This document shows positions 1-7,696 of a DNA stretch of 39,139 nt, one piece after another. The stretch is from Bryobacteraceae bacterium (lineage in GTDB: Bacteria > Acidobacteriota > Terriglobia > Bryobacterales > Bryobacteraceae): the NCBI GenBank assembly GCA_019748195.1, contig JAIEPW010000132.1:1-39139 (forward strand), read 5' to 3'. The translations under genes and the position numbers were made by a program. Position 1 is the first letter of the stretch. Each line of letters starts with the position of its first letter. The notes beneath the pieces are model-generated. The model did no database searches. It was given only the letters and a program-made list of their open reading frames with translations, and was not told where the DNA came from.

Positions 1-57
1 CATCGCTCCAGCAGCGACGATTGAAGCCGGGGCGAGGAACCGCATTATGGATCGCAT
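1..57 (-). CDS. N-terminus of a putative exported protein (partial, left edge)
   Basis: Only the first 19 codons lie in the window. The frame reads MRSIMRFLAPASIVAAGAM, a short basic start followed by a small hydrophobic stretch, which looks like the beginning of a signal peptide. The ATG at 57 is preceded by a good Shine-Dalgarno sequence, GGAGG at 63-67, with five bases before the start. A second in-frame ATG at 45 is possible. The product cannot be named from so little sequence. Gene reality is inferred from the ribosome binding site and the signal-like composition. Confidence 0.4.
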   Translation of the reverse strand, partial: MRSIMRFLAPASIVAAGAM

Positions 58-194
58 CACAGCCTCCATAGGTTGCGTTGTGGAGTGCACGCGGCGTACC
101 GAAGGTAAGCTCATGATTCTACAGATTGTTCTGTAAAAAAGTCGGGTGAAATGACGCATCCTGGGGCAGTGCGCTGACATGGTAATTTAGGAGT

Positions 195-284
195 GGAGGA
201 ATGGCCGAGCGGTTGAAGGCAGCGGTCTTGAAAACCGCAGTAGGGGAAACTCTACCGGGGGTTCGAATCCCTCTTCCTCCGCCA
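195..284 (+). tRNA. tRNA-Ser(UGA)
   Basis: This is a class II tRNA with a long variable arm. The seven-base acceptor stem GGAGGAA (195-201) pairs with TTCCTCC (274-280), followed by discriminator G281 and an encoded CCA (282-284). The anticodon stem GCGGT/ACCGC encloses a seven-base loop with anticodon TGA at 229-231. The T arm contains the expected GTTCGAATC. The length of 90 nt fits tRNA-Ser. It decodes UCA and related serine codons. Confidence 0.97.
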
Positions 285-301
285 TCTCTCGTCGGCGTCC
301 C

Positions 302-700
302 TTAGCGCAGCCAGTTCACGCAATGCAAGTCCTTCACTCTGGCGAACTCGCGAGCGTTGTCAGTCACTAGGGTTAAGCCGAGAGAAATGGTCTGGGCGGC
401 GATCAGCAGATCGTTGCCGCCGACCACCTGCCCCTCCTGCTCCAGGCGTGCGCGCAGTGTTCCGTACACTCGATCGGCGGGTTCTTCGAAACGCAACACT
501 TCCAGAGCACCGAGGATTGCCTCGACTTGTGCAGTGAGCCGTGCGGACTTCCTCTTAGCTGCGCCATATCGCAACTCTGCGGCGACGATGATGCTGGTTA
601 CCACATTCCGTTCGCCCACATGGCGAATTCGCCCTGCTATCACTCCCTCCGGGTTTCGGATCAGGTCGGAAACGATGTTTGTGTCCAGGAGATAACGCAT
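302..700 (-). CDS. vapC: VapC-like PIN-domain ribonuclease toxin
   Basis: This is a 132-residue PIN-domain protein, the usual size for a VapC/FitB toxin. Members of the family cleave RNA with a magnesium-dependent acidic cluster. The expected residues are visible: D6 in LLDTN, E42 in AAELRYG, D97 in GGNDLLIAA and D114 in VTDN. The ATG at 700 directly follows the TAA stop of the upstream antitoxin gene with no spacer, so the two are translationally coupled. The stop lies only about 17 bases from the 3' end of tRNA-Ser. All four acidic residues are kept, so the toxin is probably active. The RNA target cannot be read from sequence. Confidence 0.92.
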   Translation of the reverse strand: MRYLLDTNIVSDLIRNPEGVIAGRIRHVGERNVVTSIIVAAELRYGAAKRKSARLTAQVEAILGALEVLRFEEPADRVYGTLRARLEQEGQVVGGNDLLIAAQTISLGLTLVTDNAREFARVKDLHCVNWLR

Positions 701-934
701 TTAGAGCTTGACCCGGCGGGGGGGCAGGTCCGCAATTTCCGGGAAACTTTCATTCAACGGAGTGAGCGTCGCGAGCACCTCAAGCAACGACTTCGCAGGC
801 GCTGGTTCAACAATCAGCCGCTCGCCTTCCTTGCGCATCACTGCGTCCCTGCCGGGAAGCTCGAACTCTCTTGGAATTCGTACCGCTTGATTTTTGCCGT
901 TTCTGAACAGCCTCACGCGTCGCTCTGAGCTCAT
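701..934 (-). CDS. vapB: VapB-like antitoxin (AbrB/SpoVT-type DNA-binding)
   Basis: This 77-residue protein begins VRLFRNGKNQAVRIPREFELPG, the swapped-hairpin AbrB-type fold of VapB antitoxins, up to about residue 45. The remaining tail, which includes SLLEVLATLTPLNESFPEI and ends in basic residues, is the part expected to wrap the toxin. It is the first gene of the pair and abuts vapC. VapB proteins normally repress their own promoter together with VapC. The region just upstream (955-968) holds two adjacent perfect palindromes, GTTAAC and GCATATGC, which are candidate operator sequence. Confidence 0.9.
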   Translation of the reverse strand: MSSERRVRLFRNGKNQAVRIPREFELPGRDAVMRKEGERLIVEPAPAKSLLEVLATLTPLNESFPEIADLPPRRVKL

Positions 935-954
935 CGCCGTACCCTCAGACCTAT

Positions 955-968
955 GTTAACGCATATGC
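955..968. promoter_or_regulatory. Adjacent palindromes upstream of vapB, candidate operator
   Basis: GTTAAC (955-960) is immediately followed by GCATATGC (961-968). Both are perfect palindromes in an AT-richer patch about 20 bases upstream of the vapB start. Autoregulation by VapBC through palindromes near the promoter is known for the family. Assigning these bases as the operator is inference. Confidence 0.3.
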
Positions 969-991
969 AGGGCGCTCGCTCCGACCCCCGA

Positions 992-1999
992 CTACTCCCG
1001 CACCCCTTCCACGATTCCAAACCCCGATTCCGTCGGGGTGATTCCCTTCAACCGGAACCCAGCCGATTCGAAAACCCGCCGGAAGTCCTCAGCAGACCGC
1101 TCGCGACCGCCCGTCATCACGAGCATGTTCAGATCCATCCACTTGCCGAACGAGGGCTCGTTGCCGGGTGGCAGGACAAAGTCGATGGCGATGACCGAGC
1201 CGCCGGGCTGCATCGCGCGGTGGCAATTGCGGAGGATCGTGCCGCACTGCTCGTCCGTCCAGTCGTGCAGGATCCACTTCATTACGTAAGCATCGCCGCC
1301 TTCGCTTACCGCTTCAAAGAAGTTTCCGGGCGCGAGCTCACAGCGATCCGAGACCGGAGCGATGCAGCTTGCACCCGCCAGCACCTCGGGAGCATCGAAC
1401 AAAATGCCCCGCGCCGCCGGATTCGCCGTCAGAATCGCCGCCAGAAGCGCCCCTTGTCCGCCTCCCACATCGACAACCTTGTGAAACGGCGAGAAGTCAT
1501 AAGCCGCGATGACGCTGGCGATCACCGCCTGCGAGAACGCAGTCATGGAGCGGTTGAACGGCGCGGCGTGCTCCGGATGCTCGTGGTAATACTGCCAGAT
1601 CTCCTTCCCGAACCGCTTGACGAACGCCATTTCTCCGGTAGCGAGGGAATGCGGGAAGAACTCCCACGCCTGGTAGTGCGACAATCCGAGCTCCGACATC
1701 ACCGTGTAGCGCAGCGTGCCCGGTACGTCCGATTCCAGGGTCGCCGACAGGGGCGTGCTCCTGTAGCGGCCGTCCGCTTCCATCGCGAACACGCCGATGC
1801 TGGACAAAGCGCGAAGCATCCGCCCCAGCGCTCCGGGATTCGTCTGACTGGCGGCGGCGATTTCCTCGACGCTGCGAGGCCCGTCCTTCACGATGTCCGC
1901 GATGCCGAAGTATGCCGCCGCGAACAGGGCTCGAGAAACCCAGAAACCCTGCAGATGATCCCGCATCCGCAGGAAAGGAGAACCGTCTGTCTCAGGCAT
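992..1999 (-). CDS. SAM-dependent O-methyltransferase (acetylserotonin/hydroxyneurosporene type)
   Basis: This 335-residue protein matches the Methyltransf_2 family. The N-terminal part (about 10-95) is a winged-helix dimerisation domain, with IADIVKDGPRSVEEIAAAS and LGRMLRALSSIGVF. The C-terminal part is a Rossmann methyltransferase with the SAM-binding motif VVDVGGGQG near residue 175 and MKWILHDWTDEQC near 245, where the histidine is the usual general base. The family methylates hydroxyl groups on small aromatic or isoprenoid substrates. The substrate here is unknown. It is divergent from the DUF4375 gene, with about 50 bases between, and no other biosynthetic genes adjoin it. No clear Shine-Dalgarno precedes the ATG at 1999. 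Confidence 0.88.
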   Translation of the reverse strand: MPETDGSPFLRMRDHLQGFWVSRALFAAAYFGIADIVKDGPRSVEEIAAASQTNPGALGRMLRALSSIGVFAMEADGRYRSTPLSATLESDVPGTLRYTVMSELGLSHYQAWEFFPHSLATGEMAFVKRFGKEIWQYYHEHPEHAAPFNRSMTAFSQAVIASVIAAYDFSPFHKVVDVGGGQGALLAAILTANPAARGILFDAPEVLAGASCIAPVSDRCELAPGNFFEAVSEGGDAYVMKWILHDWTDEQCGTILRNCHRAMQPGGSVIAIDFVLPPGNEPSFGKWMDLNMLVMTGGRERSAEDFRRVFESAGFRLKGITPTESGFGIVEGVRE

Positions 2000-2051
2000 A
2001 AGGGAGAGACCAACAGATCCTTGGCGCCGGATCTCGTGCTAGCCTGCTCAC

Positions 2052-2477
2052 ATGCCCGCCGGCGACCTCATTGAACGCCATTGGAAACCCGTCGTCGACC
2101 GCTTTTTCGACGCCGGACTTGAAGGCTTGCAGCCGCACGAGCAGCGCTACTTCCTGATCGTCAGCCTGCTCGGCGACCTGGACGAAGGCGGGCTGGAGCA
2201 ATACCTCTCCGGCTCTCTGGGGGCGTTGTTGCCGCAAGCGGCCGAGGCCATGGAAGCCATCGGGGACGCGGAAACGGCGGCCAGCCTGCGGGAGGTGGCG
2301 GCGTGGTTTCCCGGTGGAGCGCCGGCCACGGACGACAGCGAGCGAGCCCGGCAGGTCAGCGAACTCTCGAATCCGCAACTCGGCGCCCTGGAGGAGATCA
2401 GCGACGCGCTCGCCGACAAGGAAGGCGATATCCTGCGCGAGTTGGAAGCACACCTGACGCCGCATTACAGCAATTAG
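2052..2477 (+). CDS. DUF4375/DMP19-like small protein
   Basis: This 141-residue acidic protein reads LGDLDEGGLEQYLSGSLG followed by AEAMEAIGDAETAASLREV. It resembles the DMP19/DUF4375 family pattern, in which an N-terminal helix pair and a GG-hydrophobic-QY/F segment precede an 'IGA' helix. That family has no firm enzymatic function. The ATG at 2052 lies in the divergent gap with the O-methyltransferase. The stop is five bases from the end of the convergent permease gene. Family assignment is by pattern only and the function is unknown. Confidence 0.7.
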   Translation: MPAGDLIERHWKPVVDRFFDAGLEGLQPHEQRYFLIVSLLGDLDEGGLEQYLSGSLGALLPQAAEAMEAIGDAETAASLREVAAWFPGGAPATDDSERARQVSELSNPQLGALEEISDALADKEGDILRELEAHLTPHYSN

Positions 2478-2482
2478 GGAGG

Positions 2483-5122
2483 TCAGTCGTGGCGCAGCGT
2501 GCCCACCGGATCGACGGACGCCGCCCGCCGCGCCGGGATCCATGCTGCCGCCAGCGCGATCATCAGCAGGAACAGCGGCACTCCGGTGAACGTGATCGCA
2601 TCGGTGGCGGAAACCCCGTATAGCAGGCTGGAGGCCACCCGGCTGACGGCCAGCGCCAACCCGACGCCGAGCGCGATCCCGATCAGCGAGAGCGTCATCC
2701 CGTCCTTGAGGATGAGCGCGACCACCTTGCCGCGCTCCGCGCCCAGCGCCATGCGGATGCCGATCTCCTTGGTGCGCCGCGCCACGGTGAAGGAAATCAC
2801 GCCATATAGGCCGATGGTGGAGATCAGCAGCGCGATGACGCCGCACAGTCCGAACATCACGGCCCCCAGGCGGGGCGGCAGCAATGCGCGTTCCAGGTGC
2901 GTCTCGATGGTGCGCATGTCGAACACCGCCAGCGCCGGATCGAGCGCGCGGATCTGGTCCCGCGCCGCATCGAGCATCGCCGCCGCCGGGCCGCGGGTTC
3001 GCGCCATCAGCGAAAAGCCCATCATGCTGTCCTCCCGCCCGTAGTATTCCGACAGCGGCAGGTAGATGCAGGCTCGCGGGTCCTCGCCGATGGTTCGCAG
3101 CTTCGAATCGCCGGCGACGCCGATGACGCGCACGTTGCGTTCGCGGACCCGGATGATGCGGCCCACGGGATTTTCGCCCGCGAACAGCCGGCGCGCCGCG
3201 GTCTGGTTGAGGATTGCCGCGCCGTGATCGGAGTTGTCACCGCGAAAATCCACGCCCTCCGGAAGACCAATGCCGAGCGTCTCGAAGTAACGCGGCGCGA
3301 CCACGAAAACCGTCGACTGCAACGTCTTCTTGCCGTCCGGCGTGCTGACACGCGAGTTGGACGCGCCGATGCTCAACGGCACGGTCTGCGTGAAGGTCGC
3401 ATCCTCCACCCCGGGGAGGGCGCGAACGCGGTCGAGCGCTGTCCGGAAGAACTGTTCCGCCTTTTCCATCGGATACCGGTTCAAGGTCGGATCGACGGCC
3501 AGGATCAGAATGTCGCGGGAACGCATTCCGAGCGGTACGTTGCTGGCCGTATACAAGCTGCGAAGGAACAGGCCGGAGCAGATCAGCAGGAGCATGGACA
3601 ACGCCACCTGGCTGACCACCAGCGCATTGCGCAGGGAAAAGCCGCGCGCCGGCCTGCCGGTATTGCTGATTTCCTCCTTCAACGCCGCGGCGAGGTCCAG
3701 GCGGGTGGCGCGGAGCGCGGGGGCCAGCCCGAACAGGATCCCGGTGGCCACCGAAAGCAGCAGCGAGAAAACCAGAATGCGGTAGTCCACCAGGACGGTG
3801 AAATCGAGGGGGACCGGGAAGGGAAGCTGGATGCGGCCGAGGCTCGCCGCCGCGACGGCGGCCAGCGCGCAGCCCAACAACCCGCCCGCGCCGGCCAGCA
3901 GGACGCTTTCGGCGAGCAGTTGCCGGACCAGGCGGCCGCGGCCCGCGCCGATCGCCAGCCGGGTAGCCACTTCCCTGCGGCGGCTTGCCGCGCGCGCCAG
4001 CAGCAGATTCGCGACATTGGCGCTGGCCACCAGCAGAACCAGCACCGTCACGATCGCCAGCAGCCCGAAGAACAGGAACAGCAGATCCTTGGCTCCCGCG
4101 TTGATCTGGCCCGCCGGCTGAAGATGGAAAGCGCGGTCCTTCTGTTCCGGGTACTGCTGTTGCAGGTTCGCCGCCAGCACCTCGAGTTCCGCCCGCGCGT
4201 CGCGAATGGTCTTGCCCGGAGCGAGCCGCGCGACGCCCATCAGCCAGGAGTTGCCCCGCGAATGGAATCGCCTGTTGCCTTCGCTCTGCAGCGAGGGAAC
4301 GTCCGCCGCCATCCCGAACGGCACCCAGAACTCGGTGACCAACAGCAGCTCGGTTCCGCGAAACCCGGCGGCAGTGACGCCGGTGACCGTCACCGGACGG
4401 TTGTTCCACCTGATGGTGCGGCCCACAATGGCCGGATCGCCGCCGAAACGGGACTGCCAAAGGCGGTAGCTGAGCACGATCGACGACGCTCCCGGCGTAT
4501 CATCGCGCGCCGGATGAAAGCCGCGGCCCAGAGCGAAGGCGGGCCGCGCCACATCGAAGAAATTCGCTGTCACCAGCGAGCCCCAGTGCCGGTGCGACTC
4601 ACTCCCCATCGTGAATGATCCCGTAGTCAGCAGATAAACGCCGGCGACCCCCGCGAACGATTTCGACGCCCCGACATCCAGCACTTCCGGGTACGACAGC
4701 GAATCTCCCACGTCGTTCCTGCCGGTCCGGCCGTTCAGCGACAACAGCCGCTCCGGCTCGGCGACCGGCAGCCCGCGAAGGAGAAGAAAATTGGCGATAC
4801 CGAAGATCGTGGAGCAGGCGCCGATTCCCAGGGCGGCGGAAAGGATGGACACCGCGGTGAACCCGCGGGCCTTGGCCAGCGTCCGCAAGCCGAAGCGAAG
4901 GTCCTGCGCCAGGTCCGAAGCCCAGCGCGCGATCCAGATCTCGCGCGACTCTTCGGAGGTCCGCAGAACATTGCCGAACTCGCGCCGCGCCATCAGGGCG
5001 GCTTCACGACGCGGCAAACCGCGCTCCTCGAGCTCGGCGGCGCGAAACGCAAGGTGCGCCTCCATCTCCTCCCCGAGAGTGTCGGATTGCAACAAGCGCC
5101 GCAGCCGCCGCAGGAGTCTCAT
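2483..5122 (-). CDS. ADOP-type MacB/FtsX permease (duplicated, no ATPase)
   Basis: This is an 879-residue membrane protein of the 'acidobacterial duplicated orphan permease' type. A soluble N-terminal segment (about 1-75) contains [26 protein letters not shown]. Two tandem units follow, each with a MacB periplasmic core and an FtsX transmembrane block. The first has its leading helix near residues 92-115 and FtsX helices around 350-460. The second core starts near 500 and its FtsX block ends at the C-terminus with [21 protein letters not shown]. The start at 5122 is chosen because its ATG overlaps the padR stop as ATGA and gives the family-typical N-terminus; the frame stays open 42 codons further upstream, inside padR. 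No ATP-binding partner is adjacent, as is usual for this family. The substrate is unknown. Confidence 0.9.
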   Translation of the reverse strand: MRLLRRLRRLLQSDTLGEEMEAHLAFRAAELEERGLPRREAALMARREFGNVLRTSEESREIWIARWASDLAQDLRFGLRTLAKARGFTAVSILSAALGIGACSTIFGIANFLLLRGLPVAEPERLLSLNGRTGRNDVGDSLSYPEVLDVGASKSFAGVAGVYLLTTGSFTMGSESHRHWGSLVTANFFDVARPAFALGRGFHPARDDTPGASSIVLSYRLWQSRFGGDPAIVGRTIRWNNRPVTVTGVTAAGFRGTELLLVTEFWVPFGMAADVPSLQSEGNRRFHSRGNSWLMGVARLAPGKTIRDARAELEVLAANLQQQYPEQKDRAFHLQPAGQINAGAKDLLFLFFGLLAIVTVLVLLVASANVANLLLARAASRRREVATRLAIGAGRGRLVRQLLAESVLLAGAGGLLGCALAAVAAASLGRIQLPFPVPLDFTVLVDYRILVFSLLLSVATGILFGLAPALRATRLDLAAALKEEISNTGRPARGFSLRNALVVSQVALSMLLLICSGLFLRSLYTASNVPLGMRSRDILILAVDPTLNRYPMEKAEQFFRTALDRVRALPGVEDATFTQTVPLSIGASNSRVSTPDGKKTLQSTVFVVAPRYFETLGIGLPEGVDFRGDNSDHGAAILNQTAARRLFAGENPVGRIIRVRERNVRVIGVAGDSKLRTIGEDPRACIYLPLSEYYGREDSMMGFSLMARTRGPAAAMLDAARDQIRALDPALAVFDMRTIETHLERALLPPRLGAVMFGLCGVIALLISTIGLYGVISFTVARRTKEIGIRMALGAERGKVVALILKDGMTLSLIGIALGVGLALAVSRVASSLLYGVSATDAITFTGVPLFLLMIALAAAWIPARRAASVDPVGTLRHD

Positions 5123-5442
5123 CCCAGCACCTTCGCGATGGCCGTGGTCAGGCTGCGGTACCGCGCCGTCTCGGCCTGCAACTGCTTGCGGCCCGAGGCG
5201 GTGAGCCGGTAGAAACGGGCGCGCCGGCCGCTGGCCGAGGTCCCCCATTCCCCTTCAATCCAGCCGTTGAGCTCCAGACGCTGCAGAGCCGGGTAGAGCG
5301 ATCCTTCCTCCACCTCCAGCACCTCATCGGTGACGGACTTGATCGACTGCGCGATCGCGTACCCGTGCAGGCTGCCGCGTCCCAGCGTTTTCAAGATCAG
5401 CAGATCGAGGGTGCCGTGCAGGAGGTCGGTTTTTTGTCGCAT
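5119..5442 (-). CDS. PadR-family transcriptional regulator
   Basis: This is a 107-residue winged-helix regulator. The N-terminus [15 protein letters not shown] and the core [45 protein letters not shown] are characteristic of PadR. The C-terminal helix ([22 protein letters not shown]) would serve in dimerisation. Its TGA overlaps the permease ATG by four bases, so the two form one operon. PadR proteins linked to these permeases are thought to repress their own operon. A 17-bp imperfect palindrome at 5457-5473, just upstream of the start, is the likely binding site. Confidence 0.93.
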   Translation of the reverse strand: MRQKTDLLHGTLDLLILKTLGRGSLHGYAIAQSIKSVTDEVLEVEEGSLYPALQRLELNGWIEGEWGTSASGRRARFYRLTASGRKQLQAETARYRSLTTAIAKVLG

Positions 5443-5456
5443 AGACGTCCTAGGGG

Positions 5457-5473
5457 TAGACTGTCATAGTATA
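5457..5473. promoter_or_regulatory. Candidate PadR operator overlapping a -10-like TATACT
   Basis: The sequence TAGACTGTCATAGTATA is an imperfect inverted repeat: six of eight half-site positions match around a central C. On the minus strand it contains TATACT, which can act as the -10 box for padR, 15 bases upstream of the padR ATG. Placement between padR and the divergent cupin gene suits autorepression. Operator identity is inference. Confidence 0.45.
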
Positions 5474-5524
5474 CGCCGGATGACGCGAAACGTTCCAGGA
5501 GTTTTTTCGCGCGATCATAAAGGC

Positions 5525-5848
5525 ATGGATCAGTTTGTTTTCGTTCAGGACTTTCGGGAACATGCGCCGCTTCCGGAGCGGGGCATCCTGAGCCGGACCG
5601 TGCACAACGACGCCCGCGCCAAGGTGATCCAGTTCCTGTTCGCGCCCGGCGAGGGGCTGTCGGCGCACCGCGCCCCGATGCCCGCGGTCCTTTATTTCGC
5701 CCAGGGCGAGGCGAAGGTCACGCTGGGCGGGCAGGAAAAGGCGGCGCGGGCAGGGACTTTCGTCTACATGCAGCCCGACCTGGAGCATGCCATCGAGGCG
5801 TCCACCGAAGTAGTGATGCTGCTGATGATGATCAAGAATCCAAGCTAA
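5525..5848 (+). CDS. Small cupin-domain protein
   Basis: This 107-residue single-domain protein carries a cupin barrel: a first strand motif with FAPGEGLSAHRAPMPAVLYFAQGEAKVTLGG and a second with AGTFVYMQPDLEHAIEA. Metal ligands are partly kept (His in SAHR and in LEHAI) while the second His of motif 1 is absent, so metal binding is uncertain. The start at 5525 is chosen because the frame upstream runs into the padR promoter and has no cupin similarity. It is divergent from padR and its TAA overlaps the stop of the convergent methyltransferase gene by three bases. No specific substrate can be assigned. Confidence 0.78.
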   Translation: MDQFVFVQDFREHAPLPERGILSRTVHNDARAKVIQFLFAPGEGLSAHRAPMPAVLYFAQGEAKVTLGGQEKAARAGTFVYMQPDLEHAIEASTEVVMLLMMIKNPS

Positions 5849-7293
5849 GCCTTGCGGGCGAACGCGGCGTAATCCTGCGCCCCGAAGAACTGCTCGCGGA
5901 GTTCGGCGGGAAGCGAGGCCAGCGCGGGGGCGTTGTCCACCGCCGGATGCAGCCGCGTCACTTCGATCCGGGTGAAGCCAAGCTCTTGCAGATAAAAGGC
6001 CAGCAGCGCCGGCGGCACGGGGCGGGAATGAGTTGGATCGAGGTAGAAGTGGGTTGCGAAAATCGCCAGGCACTCGGGGTTCGGAGTTTCGATGGCGATC
6101 AGCCCGCCGGAGCGCAGCTTGGCGTGAGCCAGGCGCAGCAACTCGGGGACGCGTTGGGGCGGGAGGTGCTCGATGACCTGAGAGCAATAGAGCCCGCCCA
6201 GCGATTCGCCGGGCAGCGAACTCAGGTACTCGAAGAGGTCCGCGGTTTCCGCCTCCAGACCCCTGGCGCGGCAGATCGCCACCATTTCGGCGTTGGCGTC
6301 GATGCCGCGGGCCGGAATGCCGGCCTCGCGGGCCGCTTCCAGAAACTCGCCGCGCCCGCAGCCGATATCGAGCACGTCGTCGGCGCCGGCGAAACGCTGG
6401 ACGTACATTCCCTGTTGCGCGCGGATCGACTCCGGATCGCCGCGAAACTTATTGCCGAACGCCAGCCAGTCCACCGCGAGCGGCGGTTCCGGAGCCGGCG
6501 GGGATGCGCCGGCCGCGGGGGGGATCGCCGCCCGCTGCCGGATCAAGCGGAGTTCGGCATGAATCATCTGCTCGTAATCGCGGCGCACGCGCTCGAAATC
6601 CGCCCACAGGCGTTTCTGAACGTCCTGGGCGACACGCTCCAGGGCGGCGTTGTAATCGGCGTGCTGCGCCCGAACTGTCTCCCGGAAGCCGGACTCCAGA
6701 ATGCCCGTGCGATGCTGAAACGCCCCCTGCATCTCCGACACTGTCCGCAGCAAACGGATCTCGCTTTGGCCCAGCCGCTCCTCCCACTGGGGCCGCCACT
6801 GCGACCAGTGCAGCCGGATGTCGGCGGCGTCCTTGCGGAGCTCCGCGAGCTGATCCGGCACGTTCTCCTGCCGCGCCGCGAGATCGTCCATGCGCGCGGC
6901 GGTCCGCTGCGCGGCCTCCTCGGTGAAGCGGACCATCTCGGTCATGGCGCGTCGCATCTCCGACAGGGCCTCGATGTTCGCCTGCAGGTAGTTCGTGACC
7001 GCGCGGTTGAAATCCACCTGCCCTCGGCCGAACCAGGTAAGCGCCCGCGCGACGGATTTCTTGGCCGCCTGAACGAGATCGTTGAGGAGACCCGGCGGAC
7101 GCGGATTGACGCCGCCGATGGAGGCCACCTTCGCGTCCGCGGCATCGCGAGCGTGGACCAGCGGCATCAGGTCCGGCAGCAGGATGCCGCTGGATCCGAT
7201 CTCGCCGGACGGGTGCCGGGCGCGCACGCGGCGCTGGATCTCCTGGATCGCGGCCGAAAGTTCCTCGGCCGTCATGTCCTTACCGTTTGCCAC
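5845..7293 (-). CDS. Coiled-coil SAM methyltransferase, O-antigen chain terminator-like
   Basis: This 482-residue protein has a long helical N-terminal half. About 95-255 is rich in Glu, Arg, Ala and Gln with heptad-like spacing, and the linker is Pro/Ala-rich. The class I methyltransferase domain begins near 280. SAM-binding motif I is DVLDIGCGRGEFL, the acidic loop is GIDANAEMV, and SQVIEHLP and IAIETPNPE follow. The layout resembles methyltransferases that act on polysaccharide ends (WbdD-like), where a coiled coil measures chain length, but no kinase domain or glycan genes are present. The start is GTG at 7293, overlapping the queF 3' end by 14 bases. An ATG at 7275 is an alternative, and neither has a strong ribosome binding site. 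It is the last gene of the five-gene operon. Confidence 0.8.
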   Translation of the reverse strand: MANGKDMTAEELSAAIQEIQRRVRARHPSGEIGSSGILLPDLMPLVHARDAADAKVASIGGVNPRPPGLLNDLVQAAKKSVARALTWFGRGQVDFNRAVTNYLQANIEALSEMRRAMTEMVRFTEEAAQRTAARMDDLAARQENVPDQLAELRKDAADIRLHWSQWRPQWEERLGQSEIRLLRTVSEMQGAFQHRTGILESGFRETVRAQHADYNAALERVAQDVQKRLWADFERVRRDYEQMIHAELRLIRQRAAIPPAAGASPPAPEPPLAVDWLAFGNKFRGDPESIRAQQGMYVQRFAGADDVLDIGCGRGEFLEAAREAGIPARGIDANAEMVAICRARGLEAETADLFEYLSSLPGESLGGLYCSQVIEHLPPQRVPELLRLAHAKLRSGGLIAIETPNPECLAIFATHFYLDPTHSRPVPPALLAFYLQELGFTRIEVTRLHPAVDNAPALASLPAELREQFFGAQDYAAFARKA

Positions 7294-7696
7294 GCCGCTT
7301 CTTGCCTTCCGGACGCGTCCAGCTTGCCGTGATGCGGGAATAAACGCCGCCGCGGGGCGTGAACTCGCCCACCACCGTCGCCGAAACCGGCTGCGCCGCC
7401 TTTACGATGTCCCGGAGGAACTGGTTCACCGCGTTCTCCTGAAAAATTCCCACATTGCGGTAAGCCAGCATGTACATCTTCAGCGACTTGAGCTCCAGGC
7501 AGAGCTTGTCCGGAACGTAGGTGATGGTGATGGTCCCGTGATCGGGGAGTCCGGTCTTGGGGCACACCGAGGTGAACTCCGGCATGTCGATTTCGATCTC
7601 GTAACCGGGGAACTGGTTCTCCCAGCATTCGATGGCGGGAAGCGGGGCGTCCAGACCAGAACGGGCGTGCTGATCGGTGTACTCGCGTTTCTTCAT
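7280..7696 (-). CDS. queF: NADPH-dependent preQ0 reductase QueF
   Basis: This 138-residue protein is a single-domain (short) QueF, which reduces 7-cyano-7-deazaguanine to preQ1 in queuosine synthesis. The catalytic cysteine and aspartate are in SVCPKTGLPD (C45 and D52), with the seven-residue spacing known for this family. The QueF signature follows as LELKSLKMYMLAYRNVGIFQE, then the conserved VKAAQPVSATVVGEFTPRGG. The ATG at 7696 overlaps the upstream LOR/SDH stop as ATGA. The frame is open further upstream but that part lies inside the previous gene. No queC, queD or queE is in the window, so the rest of the pathway must be elsewhere. Confidence 0.95.
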   Translation of the reverse strand: MKKREYTDQHARSGLDAPLPAIECWENQFPGYEIEIDMPEFTSVCPKTGLPDHGTITITYVPDKLCLELKSLKMYMLAYRNVGIFQENAVNQFLRDIVKAAQPVSATVVGEFTPRGGVYSRITASWTRPEGKKRRGKR

